Numbered from the stretch's first letter, positions 47,401 to 58,532 are shown. The stretch is DNA of 64,000 nt from Zantedeschia hybrid cultivar (GCA_030544215.1 JARZZO010000014.1:22761734-22825733); one strand, 5' to 3'. The notes: generated from the letters alone by a model not told the origin. Numbers and translations are program-made.

Positions 47401-50400
47401 GGTGATAAAGTCATGAATTCTACTGTGCCTTTACACATGGGAAGTGTATGTTATTTCATCATAATGATTAATCCCTACTCTGTGAAGTACCCATGTGTTG
47501 TCAGCTCACTATATGTGAAGTGCCCAGCTATGGAATCTTAGGAATCAATAGTTGAATGTCAAAAATCTTGTAAGAACAGGTAGACTACCATATTGGATGT
47601 GCAGTTCAAGCCACATATCCAGGAAACAATTGGGCCTTCTAAAATGAAAAGATGGCAAGTTTAGCAGTTCTTTGTCGAAGGAAATTTGAGAGGAAGTATC
47701 AAGGATATTTGGGACTAGAACTTTTAGTCTTCGACATGGTAAGGTCCTCAGGAACAGGACAGAAGCTTTTTGATGCTTAACATTGTTTTCAAGGCATCAC
47801 ATAAGCGACACCTAGGTAATGCCTAGGCTACAAGGCATTATATATGGGCAAGGTGATCAAGGTCCCTAGGTGATATGAACTAAAGGTACTTGCCTCACAC
47901 ACCTTAGCCGTCATGTTTGGTGCCTTGGACTTTGATAGAAAGTTAGGCACTGTCTGGAACGGTTTCTTTATACTTCTTCATTATGTGAGGGGTAGGAATG
48001 CCATATCGGATCTTGACATAATCTCGGAAGGTAGAAGAGAAGAGACCTCAAAGGGATCTCAGCAAGATTTGGAGAGATCTGGTACAGTGGCCAGATATCA
48101 TTATCATCTTATCCTTCTTATGAAAACCTTTAAATTTTATGCATTTATGATTAAACTGACACAACAAGAACAATACAAAAACATATTTACACATACAAGG
48201 ATTGTTTCTTGATTCTCAATGTCATCTCAGTTTGTTGAAAGCTCCTCTTCTGTCGCCATCCTCATATCCTCCTCTCTATGGGCATTCTCATCTCCCTCGT
48301 CTTACTTAATTCCTTCATCTTACTCTTCCCCCATCTCCCTCTTATTTTTGATCTCAATAGAGATTTCAGCTTGCGACCCTTTGAGAGATGATGATTCTCG
48401 AGAGCTCTTGGAGATATTGGAAGAGATGGCAAACCATGGGTGATGGTGGTTTACGGATCTACCTTGTGATGTCAAGTGGGACTTTGGAAACCGAAAGTGA
48501 ATGCATCATCTTCAAATTTGACAGTTGCGCATTTGTTAATTTGGTTCTGTAGAAAAGGGGAGGAGAAGAAGAAAAGAGGAGTGAAAGATGAGTAATTTTT
48601 TCAATTTCTGTTGTTCTTGTCGTGATCTAAATTCTATCTTTTAATGAAGCAATTTTTCATCTCTTTAGAACTTGTCCAAATTTTTTATTCCTTTTCATGT
48701 AAATAAGCCTTTCAAAATATATTAGCAGAAGAAAGAGGCAAAAAGTGTGGTATAAATGTATAAGCCCCATAAGGTAACATTATGAAGGAAGAAATTAAGT
48801 ATATCCCCTTGCAGGGTTCCAAAGTCACTTCCCTCTGCTTAAGTGGCAGAGGGAAGTTGGATTCAGAGATTTGGTGAGAGATTGGTGGAATCAAGCACCG
48901 AGGGCAGCTTCTGCAATTCAGAATCTATAGGGTAAACTTAAATGGACCAGGAAATGTATGAAACAATGGGCGAAGCAGAAATTTGGAAGGGTTTCAGCAG
49001 AGAGGCAGATAATGAAAATCAAAATTGAAGAGTTGGATTTGAAAAGTGAGTCTGTTGACTTATCTACCCAAGAAGTGTATTCTTTGAGGGAACTCAAGAA
49101 GTCTTATAATGAAGAGCTGCTGAAGGAAGAAATCGGTTGGAAATAGAGGGCGAAAGAACACTGGCTAAGGGAAGGAGATAAAAACACTTCTTTCTTTCAT
49201 GCAGTGGCTAGTGCCAAAAAAAGATATCTGGCTATTGATCATATTAAAGAAAATGAAGCTGTCATTGAGGAACTTGAGGAGATTAAGACCAGGTTTGTTG
49301 CCTTTTACAAGAATCTTTTCTCGGAAGACCACCCATTCAGGCTCCATCTACAAGATGGGTTGCTCCCTATGTTAGAAGCTGCTGATGCTGAACAGTTGTG
49401 TGAATCTTTTTCAGAGGATGAAGTCAAATCGGCAATCTTTAGTATGGATCCCAATAAAGCTCCGGGTCTTGGTGGTTTCTCCCTTGGATTCTACCAATTT
49501 TTTTGGGATACTATCAAGGTAGAGGTGGTTAACTTTGTCCAAGAGTTCTATGATAGGCTGGAAGGGATTAAACTTGTTAATTCCACATATATTGTCTTGA
49601 TTCCGAAATCAGAAGGAGCTGATAGAATGGTTGATTTTCGGCCTATTGGTTTACTCAACAGGTGTTATAAAATCATCACTAAGATTTTAACAACCCGGCT
49701 TAAGAAGGTTATCCATAAGCTAGTGGGGATTAATCAGTCAGCTTTTTTGGAAGGAAGATTCATCCTGGACAATTATATGGCTGCTTATGAAGCCATTCAC
49801 CACTACAAGAATAGGCACAAGCAAGGTGTGATGTTAAAGCTTGATTTTGAGAAGGCCTATGACACAATCAATTGGAATTGTCTTCTTAAATCCATGCAGC
49901 TCATGGGATTCAATGCTAAATGGATAAGATGGGTAAGGTGTTGCATCTCCTCCTCCAGATTCTCGGTGTTGATTAATAGAGAGCCATGCGGTTTTTTTAA
50001 CAGTTCTAGAGGATTTAGGCAGGGAGATCCTTTGTCTCCTTTCCTTTTTCTGCTTATTGGGCAGATTTTGAGCTCCCTTTGGGATAGTGCAGCTCAACAG
50101 GGTTTGGTGGAAGGGTTCAAGATTGGTAGAAGCCATATTCATTTATCTCACCTTCAGTTTGCAGATGATACCCTCCTGTTTACATCTGGAAGTATTGAGG
50201 ACATTTAGAATATCAAAAGTTTGTTAATTTTGGTGGAAGTTATTACGGGCTTGAGAATCAATTATGAGAAATCTGAAATTGTTGGTCTGAATATGCCTCA
50301 GCAAAGACTACAGGAAATTGCAAATTCTTTAAAGTGCAGAGTCAACAACTTCTCTATCAAATATTTGGGTCTGCCCTTATCGAATGGTGTCATTAGGATC

Positions 50401-52882
50401 AGGGATTGGGATGGTCTCATAAAGAAATTTGAGAGTAGATTGGAAGGATGGAAGTGTAGCTTTCCTTCAGGAGGAGGAAGATTGATCCTGTCCAAGTCGG
50501 TTCTTTCTTCATTGGCTTTATATTATGCTTCTGTTATGAAGATCCCTAGAACCGTGGAAAAGATTATTGAATCAGCTAGGAGCTCTTTTTTTTGGGCAGG
50601 AGGGAAAAGAGAAAAGAAAGGTATGCATTTGATAGCTTGGAAGAATGTGTGTAAGAGTAAGGAGTAAGGTGGCATTGGTCTTTGTGGGGTTGCCACCTTC
50701 AACAAAGCCTTGCTAGCTAAATGGTTGTGGAGAAGAGGAGAGTGCCCAGATGCTCTCTGGGCTGTGATTGTCAAGGATTTGTACTTTCATGGTGAGAGTA
50801 AATGGAGTTTCTCTCATTCATCCAGATACAATTTGTCTCCCATATGGAGGAACATTCTCAAATGTGCTGACTTTATGGTCACTTCTTGTGAAATCCATGT
50901 GGGTAATGGCAGTGACATACGATTTTGGAAAGATAAATGGTGCTCCAACCTGGACTTGTCAACGCATTTCAGCAATCTTTTTAACATTGCCCATAATCAG
51001 GATGCTTCAGTTGAGGAGGTTCTATCTCATAGTGATACAAGTCAGTTTAATCTATTGCTGAGGAGGAATCCTACTGATTTGGAAACAGAGGAATTGGTAG
51101 CCTTGCTTAATCTAATCAGTGGAGTTAGGATTTGCAGAGAGGTGCAAGATAAGAGCGCTTGGAGATGGACTAAAAATGGGCATTTTTCGGTTAAATCCTT
51201 GGTTCAGCTACTGAATGATGGTGGCATTAGGGTTTGGTGGAAGGACCTAATTTGGTCTAATCACCTTCCTAATAAAATCAGGGTGTTTCTTTGGTAGCTT
51301 GCTTGGAATAGAAGTCTTACGGGAATGAGGGCGAAGAGACTTCAACTCCCCGGGAGTCCCTTATGTGTTTTCTGTGCACACTTTGAGGAAGACCAACTTC
51401 ATTTATTTTGTAGGTGTGGTATAATTTCTATTCAATGGAAGATTATGTGTAGATTATTTGGACTTGAATGGGTGGAGCATTCTTCTGTGTTGGACCTGCT
51501 GCATTGGTGAACTACTGTTTCTCCTTCAAATGACCTTAAACATGTATGGTTCCTCATATGTCCGGCCATGTTGTGGACTATATGGTGTGAGAGAAATAGG
51601 AGAAAATTCAGTGACCAATTCAGCAGTGCTAATGAATTAATGAAGAAGACATTCAGATGGGTGGAAGAGTGGGGACGAGCTGCTGGTGTTCTGAATGATA
51701 GTAGCTCTGTTATCTTTGACAAAGCCAGATTGTGGAGAGAGCTGATTTCTTGATGGTCTCTTTCTTTTGTAACCCTGTTTTATTTTCTTGATAAAACCGT
51801 ATATGTAAGTTTCTTTTAAACCCACTTGGGGACTTGGATGGGGGAGTGTCCTATTCAGGTGGTGTGTTCTCTTGGGCCTTCCTGTACTTTTCTCATATAA
51901 TTCAATGGAATTGTGACTGTCACCTTCTAAAAAAAAAGTCACTTCAAAACAACTGCAAATCAACATTTCTGTACATTGATTTCTTTCTATTCTTCACAGA
52001 AAGATCAAACTGTACAGAAAATGCACATTCAGCCAACCAACATGACGTGAATTAAATATTGTGCAAACTATATACTATTCATGAAAAAAAATTACGAAAC
52101 AAGGTTTGCCTACGCATTTTGCCTTGTTGACTGAGCAACAAGGTGGTAGGTCACCGCCTGTTAGCCTTCCTTGCCTTAACACAAACTATGAAGCTTGGTT
52201 TGTGTATTTCAATGACAAGATGTAAAATGTTCTGTCTTTTGATTCCACTTTCAAAATGTTCCGTCTCTTGATCGTAGAAATATGCTACTGTAAATTGACG
52301 GATCAGCTGGTTTATGCAGTTGTCCATAATTATTGTCATGTATTTGATATACTTGTAACACTGAGGAGAACAAATGTCTTCACTACAATGAATGCTACTG
52401 GATCAACTTCTTAGATGTTGCTTTTGCATTTTATTTTGGACAGGTACAAGAATGAGCTGACGGGGGAGGACAAGAATAATCTCGACCGCTTGCTTCAGCA
52501 CCAGAAACATCATTTGGTAGAAGATATTCCTTGGGCCTTAAATATGTGAAATTCGGGTGTATTTCATAATTTATGCATTAGAAGTTTTGCGTGATGCTTA
52601 CCCTTTTATGCAGGTTACCCCTGAAATTAGGAGAGAACTAAAAGGTAGCCTTAACCGTGGGGAAAGGGAAGATGATGCCATGTCTATAGATATCCTTTTG
52701 TGGAAACATTTATAGTACAGTATAATGCATTGTTTTCTCCTTGGTCTCTAATATCTGCATGTTTATCTGCTACTGGCTTATGTTTTCTTTGACGCTCCCT
52801 ACCATCTCCAATTTCTGTTATCAGACGAAAAATTGAGGAAGACAGATGGGATATTCCTGAAGTTCCGATGGAGGAAGATTGA
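38401..52882 (+). CDS. BYSL: Bystin (BYSL/ENP1), 40S ribosome-biogenesis factor, 11 exons
   Basis: Exons: 38401-38544, 38638-38856, 39017-39143, 40353-40404, 40502-40826, 46264-46343, 46492-46539, 46941-47087, 52444-52516, 52614-52689 and 52803-52882; 1371 nt, 456 aa, all phases fit. Bystin/Enp1 joins the 90S and pre-40S particles in the nucleolus and is needed for 18S rRNA maturation. The Lys-rich N-terminus (MAGKKRKASDPKQK) and an acidic stretch (SDDEDEIDDFGGF) precede the bystin domain from about residue 165: LYKGVGKILSRYTSGKIPKA, LYLTEPERW, KKSLYKPAAFFKGI, LREAVIIGSII, MDYCGTTSYFIK, LPYRVLDAVVAHFMRF, MPVIWHQSLLSLVQRYK. It ends DRWDIPEVPMEED. Length is normal for the family. Introns 2-9 are GT-AG. 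Intron 1 appears to use GC-AG and intron 10 is U12-type AT-AC. Introns 5 (5437 bp) and 8 (5356 bp) are enlarged by transposons. Apart from the unusual first donor the gene looks intact. Confidence 0.95.
38545..38637 (+). other. Bystin intron 1, apparent GC-AG intron
   Basis: Exon 1 is followed by GCATTCGCTCGCTGA; read through, it stops at the TGA 12 bases on. Exon 2 must begin after TTCTCACAG (38637) with TTG ATC TCG. The only junction that keeps frame and uses nearly all of exon 1 is GAG|GC, a GC donor with poor downstream agreement to GCAAGT. Size (93 bp) is normal. A sequence or assembly error (GT read as GC) is the other explanation. Confidence 0.6.
42008..43178. mobile_element. PIF/Harbinger-like non-autonomous element
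   Basis: The ends GCCTTGTTTGGTTGAGGGAT and, inverted, GCTCATGTTTGATTGCGGGAT are similar. TTA flanks both sides (42005-42007 and 43179-43181), the 3-bp duplication of this superfamily. Subterminal words (GGTTAACCCAGGTTATCCCA versus CTATCCCACTAGG) also mirror each other. The middle is AT-rich with repeated ATATCCG/CATCCGATTAA words. No transposase. Confidence 0.6.
44061..44132. repeat. Tandem duplication, 36 bp x 2
   Basis: TTATTCTGGTT(C/T)TGCTCC followed by TAGTTCG(G/A)CCGAGTTAAC, two adjacent copies with two mismatches, inside bystin intron 5. Confidence 0.9.
45092..45612. mobile_element. Non-autonomous hAT element, CTATG family, copy 2
   Basis: The perfect 8-bp target duplication ATTTAAAC lies at 45084-45091 and 45613-45620. 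Ends: CTATGTAGTCAGAGGCG and, inverted, CTATGCTATCAAAGGCGG. Both subterminal regions carry GCCTAGGCGACCGCCTAGGC and GAGGCGA clusters, as in copy 1 at 6430. The 521-bp element has no coding capacity. It sits in bystin intron 5. Confidence 0.9.
48832..51753 (+). pseudogene. LINE ORF2 (reverse transcriptase) pseudogene
   Basis: A single reading frame (frame 1) runs the whole length with no frameshift, interrupted by stops at 48928, 49144, 50206, 50665, 51295 and 51508, and ends at the TGA at 51751. Reverse transcriptase landmarks in order: HWLREGDKNTSFFH, MDPNKAPGLGGFS (normally ...PGPDG), LIPKSEGADRMVDFRPIGL, MLKLDFEKAYDTINW, GFRQGDPLSPFLF and the catalytic FADDTLLF at about 50157-50180. After these come GLPLSNG, the zf-RVT stretch CVFCAHFEEDQLHLFCRC and the terminal TIWCERNRRKF. 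Six stops but no indels suggest moderate age and decay by point mutation. Confidence 0.92.
48832..51934 (+). mobile_element. LINE (L1-type), 5'-truncated, 3.1 kb, in bystin intron 8
   Basis: Flanked by the 11-bp direct repeat AAAGTCACTTC at 48821-48831 and 51935-51945. The element begins in the ORF2 region after the endonuclease and runs through reverse transcriptase and zf-RVT to a 3' UTR (51754-51934) ending in a short A tract. ORF1 and the endonuclease are missing by 5' truncation. Confidence 0.92.
52690..52802 (+). other. U12-type AT-AC intron (bystin intron 10)
   Basis: The 113-bp intron begins ATATCCTTTTG, a full match to the U12 AT-AC donor, and ends CCCTAC. TTCTTTGAC at 52785-52793 matches the U12 branch-point consensus TTCCTTRAC at eight of nine positions, with the branch A (52792) 10 bases before the intron end, as required. 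Splicing joins MSI-A-SPISVIRRKIEEDRW in frame (phase 1). No polypyrimidine tract of U2 type is needed. Confidence 0.88.
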
Positions 52883-54685
52883 TGTTGTCTGCTGTCTGAT
52901 CTTTATGCAGCGAGTTTCTAGTTTCATGGGGCAGTTTGCTGTTGTCTGAATAGCTTCGTGGGTGGCCTACTTTTAGTTATTAATATTCTTTTTCCAAGCT
53001 GAAGAGGTCAATGTGAATGTATATTATACACCAAATTTTCCTTGGAAGCAAGTTTTGAGAGTTTGCTACTTTTCGTTGTCATAAACGGTGTATTAGGAAA
53101 AATAGTACATGTTGGGATCTTTCTTGAATGGTATTTATGTGAAGAGCTGGAAATCTAAAATTGCATGCTATTTGTAATCTATGGTATTTGTGTAACCTTC
53201 TATTTATGCAATCCCGTGTTACATATAATCTTCATTTCTGTTTGTAATGCTTAACCCTCAAACCTAGTTTGAACTTGAAGTTTGAACCAGTTTGGCTATC
53301 TGAATAGTTCAGCACCCCAGATGTAGATACGTTCATTTCTACCCATTTAGATATGCATCTCGTGCATCGGCGCACCTGGCGGCCTCTGGCTTAAATATGG
53401 AACAACGGTTTGTTACTACTTTCCATGGTGTAGGTTCCGACCCAGCACGAAGTGAAGATATAATCCAAGAAAATGCACGTACACATTTCAGTTTTATGTG
53501 ATCAAGGAGAAATATTTGTTGCACCGTGCCCGGCGGTGATGCGGTGCATGCTCTCGCTGTCTGTGCGTGTGGGTGTGTGTGGATGTGCTGCTTCGTCACA
53601 GCAGGCAATGCAGCCGGTGTTTGCTCTAGTCTCAATGAGTACAGAGAACCTTACCTTCTCTTTGTTCTCGTATGCTGTTGCTTATCCTCTAACTAGTTTC
53701 AAATCTGTGCGATGCACAGTATTTGTTTGAATTTATTTTAAAAATATTAAATTTAATTTTAAGATAATTTTTTTAATATTAATTTAAATAACTTCATGTT
53801 AATAAAAAACTTTTCGGTAACGAAATCATAAGAGTTTCAGTCTTTCAAAAATAGAACCCTTTTTAAAAGAAAAAAAGAAACTGTACTACCGTACCCAGTG
53901 GCCACTCTTTTTGGTTGGCTATGTATAGTAGGAGGAAGCGGGTGTGATTAAGAGTTGATTTTTAGAATTCTAATGTAATGATTAGTTTTTAAAAGTAAAC
54001 TTGAAGAGATCTAATTGTATGTGGTTAGTTATTTGTGACTCCAAAAAAGAGAGAGAGAGAGAGATAAACATGGAGGGCTAGGGCACTGCGATGCACGAAA
54101 GAGAGGGAGTTCGAGAAAGAGTAAATAAATTGAGAGAGAGTGGTAATATAAGGAGTTAAGGTAAGTGTAAATAAGTGGATGGATAGGCTCAAAAAAATTA
54201 TTTTATCATATGGAACTATCTAAGAAACTTGGTTACGAAAGTAAGGGAAAAAATATGCATTAAAAATAAAAATATTAAACATATTGATAATATACTTAGT
54301 TAAGGACTTGCACATATGTACCATTTACATAAAGAAATAAAAATTTTAAGAGGTTAGGTGTATGGTTAGGCGACATGTTCCACGTACGTATGGTTGCATA
54401 AAAAATAAAAATTGTTAATATAGTTAGACAGAGGCGGGCATCAAGAGAGAGAGAGAGTTAATGTCATATGAGCGGTAAAAAAAAGGCACAGAGGGAGTTG
54501 AAGAGTTGGTAGTTAACACATTTGGAGACTCTTCTTAAGAAGGTAGACGGATGGGAATGGACTACCAGCATTTAAAGAGAGAGAGAGTTCATTAAGTATT
54601 CTTTAATATTATTTTTTGGCAGAGAACCATAGCAGAGTGCCATGTAAGTTAGGTTAGAAACTTTATTTATTAGTATAATATAGAT
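52883..54685. other. Bystin 3' UTR, then intergenic
   Basis: The first roughly 200-300 bases are probably the bystin 3' UTR. Afterwards AT-rich sequence with short GA tracts (for example 54046-54063) and no recognisable gene. Confidence 0.5.
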
Positions 54686-54687
54686 GA

Positions 54688-54818
54688 TTCTCACTTAACT
54701 CACTAAAGTGTGAGTCTAATTCTTTAATGAATTCTCATTTGACTCCACTAAATTGTGAATTTAAATTTTTATAAACTCTCACTTAGCTCACTAAGATGGG
54801 AATTGTAATTCGTAATAA
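54688..54818. repeat. Degenerate tandem repeat, about 44 bp x 3
   Basis: Three successive copies of TTCTCACTTAACTCACTAAA-like sequence start near 54688, 54731 and 54775, each followed by a GTGA(G/A)T-AT-rich stretch. Confidence 0.7.
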
Positions 54819-55641
54819 AAACCCCAATAAAATTAATTTCCTAATGAAATACAATTCAGAGAATGAATTAAAATCCTTATCTCACTAACACCCCCCAGCT
54901 TTCCTTCAGGCCTTCCACAGTCCAGCCGTCTCCCCACCCACCCCACTCACGCCGCAGCACTGCAACAGCTAGCAACACCTCCCCGTTGAGCAACCCACCC
55001 AGCCAATACCCAATCCCGATCTCCCCCACTCCCATGGCCATACCCCTGCCATGTTTGCCACCGCTGCCTGCTAGTCGCCGCCGCGTACGACGTCCACCCT
55101 CCCCCAACACCATTAAACATTAATCGCTTGCTTGCCCCCACCATCTGCTTCCCATCGCCGCTGTGTATGGCGTCCATCCTCGCCCAACACTAGTAACCAT
55201 CCTCAGCCGCTGCCTGCTTCCCGTCTCGACAGCGCCTGGCCCCCATGTTCGTCGTCCACCTAGAAGCCTACCGGAAGCCTTTTGCGTCGGCTTTCCCCAA
55301 GTTGGATCTACCCTTGTTGGGTTTCTATTTTTAAGGGAAATCGGGGACTCTGCAGCCCAGGATGCCAAGGATTGTAGTTGGTTCTTATTTTTAAGCGTTA
55401 GATCTACCTTTGTTCATTCTTGTTTTGTGTAGCTTCGGTGGTGGTTCTCTTTAGCTTTAATGGTAGTTTTTTAACCGGTTGATGGCACAAATGGGTTGAA
55501 AGCTATAAATTTTTTTTTTTTTCAAACTTAGATACTCAATTTCTGGATGGAATTTTATTTTTTTCTTTTAAGTTCTTGTTGGCCCGATGATTTGTTTATT
55601 ATTTTCTTTTCATTTTCTTGGTCAGAAACGCATCTTTTAAC
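54819..55641. other. Intergenic with a GC-rich patch at 54890-55260, no gene
   Basis: The C-rich stretch repeats words such as GCCGCTGCCTGCTTCCC and CCCAACACCA twice. It may be decayed genic or 5' UTR-like sequence, but no consistent frame or domain is seen. Confidence 0.35.
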
Positions 55642-55741
55642 CATTTGCCCTCTTGGCCGGTTGGGTTTGTGCATTAGCAGTGTTTTCTGTTGACTGGAAC
55701 TTGTGTAGATAGTTGATCCCATTCGGCCAAGAGGGCAAATG
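55642..55741. repeat. Perfect 18-bp inverted repeat, 64-base loop
   Basis: CATTTGCCCTCTTGGCCG at 55642-55659 and its exact inverse CGGCCAAGAGGGCAAATG at 55724-55741. No mismatch in the arms; pairing stops on both sides. It could be the core of a small foldback or MITE, or a hairpin transcript. Confidence 0.9.
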
Positions 55742-55899
55742 AGGTATACCTTCATAAAAATCACAAACGATCTGCTCGGTCATGCAAAGGTGTTCTTTAG
55801 CTGAAAGGTTTTTAATTGCTTAATTATTAGAGCATAATGTCAGTAGTGGTTTTTATTGCTTAATTATTGTGTATCAAATATCCATTATTTTTGACAGTT

Positions 55900-56113
55900 G
55901 TTTTTACAACTTTATGAATTTTCAGACAAATATTATATTCTACAAAGATTCAATTTAAATATTTTGACGTTATCCGTACCAGCTCCAACTTCGAAAATTA
56001 TCCGTCAAACATATTCACTCCGTATTCAATTTGTAAACAGAGCATATACAAATTATATTTTTATCATAAACAGACAAGATGGAAACGCCATATCCGCTCC
56101 GTTGACAGCCCTA
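55900..56113. mobile_element. Remnant of the TAGGRCTGTCAACGG hAT family (right end)
   Basis: GCTCCGTTGACAGCCCTA at 56096-56113 is the near match of the inverted end of the 37207 element. Upstream, ATCCGT-rich AT sequence resembles that element's inside. No left end was found. ACGCCATA flanks the last 21 bases on both sides (56083-56090 approximately, and after 56113), so most of the element may have been deleted. Confidence 0.5.
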
Positions 56114-56544
56114 ACGCCATAGAAGAATATTGCACTAATGTTTCTCACATACGAACTGTGTGAGGATACTCGTTTGCCGTCTCCTATGGCAGTCGAACTT
56201 ACAAAAAGTTGTAGTATTTAAACTATTAAAATAAATGTAAGTGACCATGTTGTAAAAACTGTAATAATGATTTTTCTTGAATCACACAGTGCTTAGCTAC
56301 GTAGATCAAGTAAATATTTAAACATTTTCATTTATTTGCATTCGGTAGGAACAAATGCTAGTTAACATGATCATGGACAAACAAATACAGAGGTGAACAA
56401 ACACACCTGCGTGTAGGGAAGTGTACCTGACGCAAATGTCCGCCCCCTGCCCATTTTTCGTGTCCTCTCTTTCACATTGTGCAGTGCCTCTGTGTGCCGT
56501 TTTTAGACATGCTGAAGAGGAAATCTCGATGTGCAACTCCTAGA

Positions 56545-56775
56545 CGTAGTGACGGATCTAGCCATATTCAGTGGGGTCTGGGGACCCAGTGAATTTTATT
56601 AAGTTTATTGTCTCAATGTAAAGTAGTCTGTTTAGGATCCCACTGGCTCAACCTAAGACCCCACTGGCCTAATTCAAGACCCCATATAATCTAGTCCAAG
56701 ATTTCATTGACCCAACCTTATTTACGACTTAATGTTCCAAGGATTCTACTGGACAAAATTTTTGCATCCGCCACC
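56545..56775. repeat. Dispersed 'ACCCCACTGG' repeat, second copy
   Basis: Starts TGACGGATCTAGCC and ends TTTGCATCCGCCAC, a short inverted pair. Carries AGACCCCACTGGC and ACTGGACAAAATTTTTGC, as in the copy at 6938-7150. Non-coding. Confidence 0.6.
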
Positions 56776-58459
56776 GAATGGCTTGATGCAGTGCAAGACG
56801 TGCCCAAAATGAAACCTAAAGCCTATTATTTGAAGTTGGAAAAGAATTATTATGATCTCACCGCAAGATCACATCCTCCTAATAGAATATTTCTTGATCG
56901 CATCCTCCTAAAAAAGATTTCTCGTTCGTTTCTACGACTTGTTAAAGACAACATCTTTTTTTTGCATCAACACATCTTTTTTTAATTCTAAATCTATCAA
57001 CCATGCATCTAATGAAAAAATTAGGAAAGGAAGGAAACAAAGAAACCAATGTTTTGACGAAGGCCAAGAAGAACAGACAGTAACACGAGGCATGCTCATT
57101 AGTTCTGGAGATCTTCTAATTTGCTAGGGGGCTAAAACCAAAGACATGGGAGTGCTCGGAGGAGGCCACTCACGGAAATCTGACGACCTGCACTATTACT
57201 GCTCGTCCTAGAGCCAGAGAGAGGATGGGAATAGGAAAGCCCTATTAATGACTTTCTTACTTTTGCTGCAATTTATAAAAGGTTTGGTCTTCCTAAGCAA
57301 TCAAGATACCGAGAGAAAGTGTTTCTTTTCCTCTTCCTGCTGCCCTTATTAACACAAAGTACGTCTTGGGCTTCCCTTACAAGCTGGTGCTGTATTAAAT
57401 GTACCGTTAAACTTGGTATAATGAAACAGGTTTCCACTTAAACAGTATGAGACGTTCCCACTTTCTAGCCATCCTTTTGAAACAGGTGACGTGTTAACGA
57501 GGCCATTAATGTTACAGCTCCACTGGCTTGAGAGAAGAAATCTATTTTGAATGTTTGAAATTGGAGGGAAAGAATGTGGGAGTGCTACATCAGCTAGCTC
57601 AAAAACTGTGTTTTATTAATGTAGTATAGATTGAATTCTATTATTCATTAGGCATATTTCAGTTAGTTGCTGCACCTTTGTATGATGAGCACTGCGCGCA
57701 CCTTACGAAGGCGTGATCCAAGCTGTCGGACTGTGTAGAGGCGTAAAGAGAATTTTGAAACTTTGATCAAGGATCGGATAATATGAGGCTTTAAGATTGA
57801 GTTGGACACAAGCTAGAGGCTTTGTCAGTTCAGTCTAATCTGATTTTGCCTTATCAGTATCCATCAATCCCACGTGCAGCATTTCCCCTATTTTGTGGAA
57901 TTGGAATAGATGACCATGTCCATCACGGGAGAGATTGGACTCTAGTTCGGTAGACTACCAAAATTGGAGTTTTTGTTGATATGGCTGATGTCAAAGCAAT
58001 ATTTGTTGCATCGCATGTGGTGAGGTCGAATTTTTTTTAGGTCAGCCATCCGTACAGGTCGACCGATTTTCCATCAACTCAAAAAAATCTGAAAAAAAAA
58101 TAGAGTCCAGGTTGGTTTTGATTTTTCAAATTTTTTGGGGTCATCCAATAGGGGATCAGCCTGTACAAAAGTGTTGGCCATAGTGAGACTGACTTAAAAG
58201 GAATTTTAAAAAATAAAAAAATACTACTGCTGTAATCGGATGGCTGCATTGCGACTATTGCTCGAGAAAACGTTTTCTTCTGAAGAGGTGGTTCAATTGG
58301 TTCGGTAGTACATGAGATTACTGCTTGATTTTGGGGTAAGCTTGATATTTCCTCCCAAGTGAAGAATCTTCGGTGAATCTCTAATAATTCTGTCTAATAA
58401 GGTAATTGTTGTAAGCCTAAATTAGTTTAATTAAAATTGGATGTTACAATATGTCACTA
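56776..58459. other. Intergenic, nothing recognised
   Basis: AT-rich to mixed composition, all frames broken. The last tens of bases before the tRNA contain CAA words (TTACAATATG), which often mark plant tRNA transcription starts. Confidence 0.5.
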
Positions 58460-58532
58460 GCGCTCGTGGCCTAATGGATAAGGCGCTTGACTTCTAATCA
58501 AGCGATTGTGGGTTCGAGTCCCACCGGGCGTG
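58460..58532 (+). tRNA. tRNA-Arg (anticodon UCU)
   Basis: A 73-nt cloverleaf can be drawn without an intron. The acceptor stem GCGCTCG pairs with CGGGCGT (two wobble pairs), discriminator G. The D arm has GGCCTAATGGATAAGGC, the anticodon stem CTTGA/TCAAG encloses CTTCTAA with TCT, and the T arm GTGGG-TTCGAGT-CCCAC matches the B-box. No CCA is encoded, as expected for a nuclear gene. A T-rich stretch with TTTT follows within about 20 bases. Confidence 0.96.

Larger units (their letters stand above)
47088..52443 (+). other. Bystin intron 8, 5.4 kb, holds a LINE
   Basis: Donor AAG|GTGAAG, acceptor TTTGGACAG|GTACAAG. The LINE occupies 48832-51934 in the same orientation as the gene. At about 47785-47900 the words AAGGCATCACATAAGCG, CACCTAGG and GCCTAGGC suggest a worn relative of the CTATG hAT family. 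The stretch 47088-47780 shows nothing recognisable. Confidence 0.85.

Noticed and set aside
54877..55432. GC-rich frames that might be a gene start
   Set aside because: Frames on both strands are short, unrelated and lack domains; internal word repeats suggest decayed repetitive DNA.
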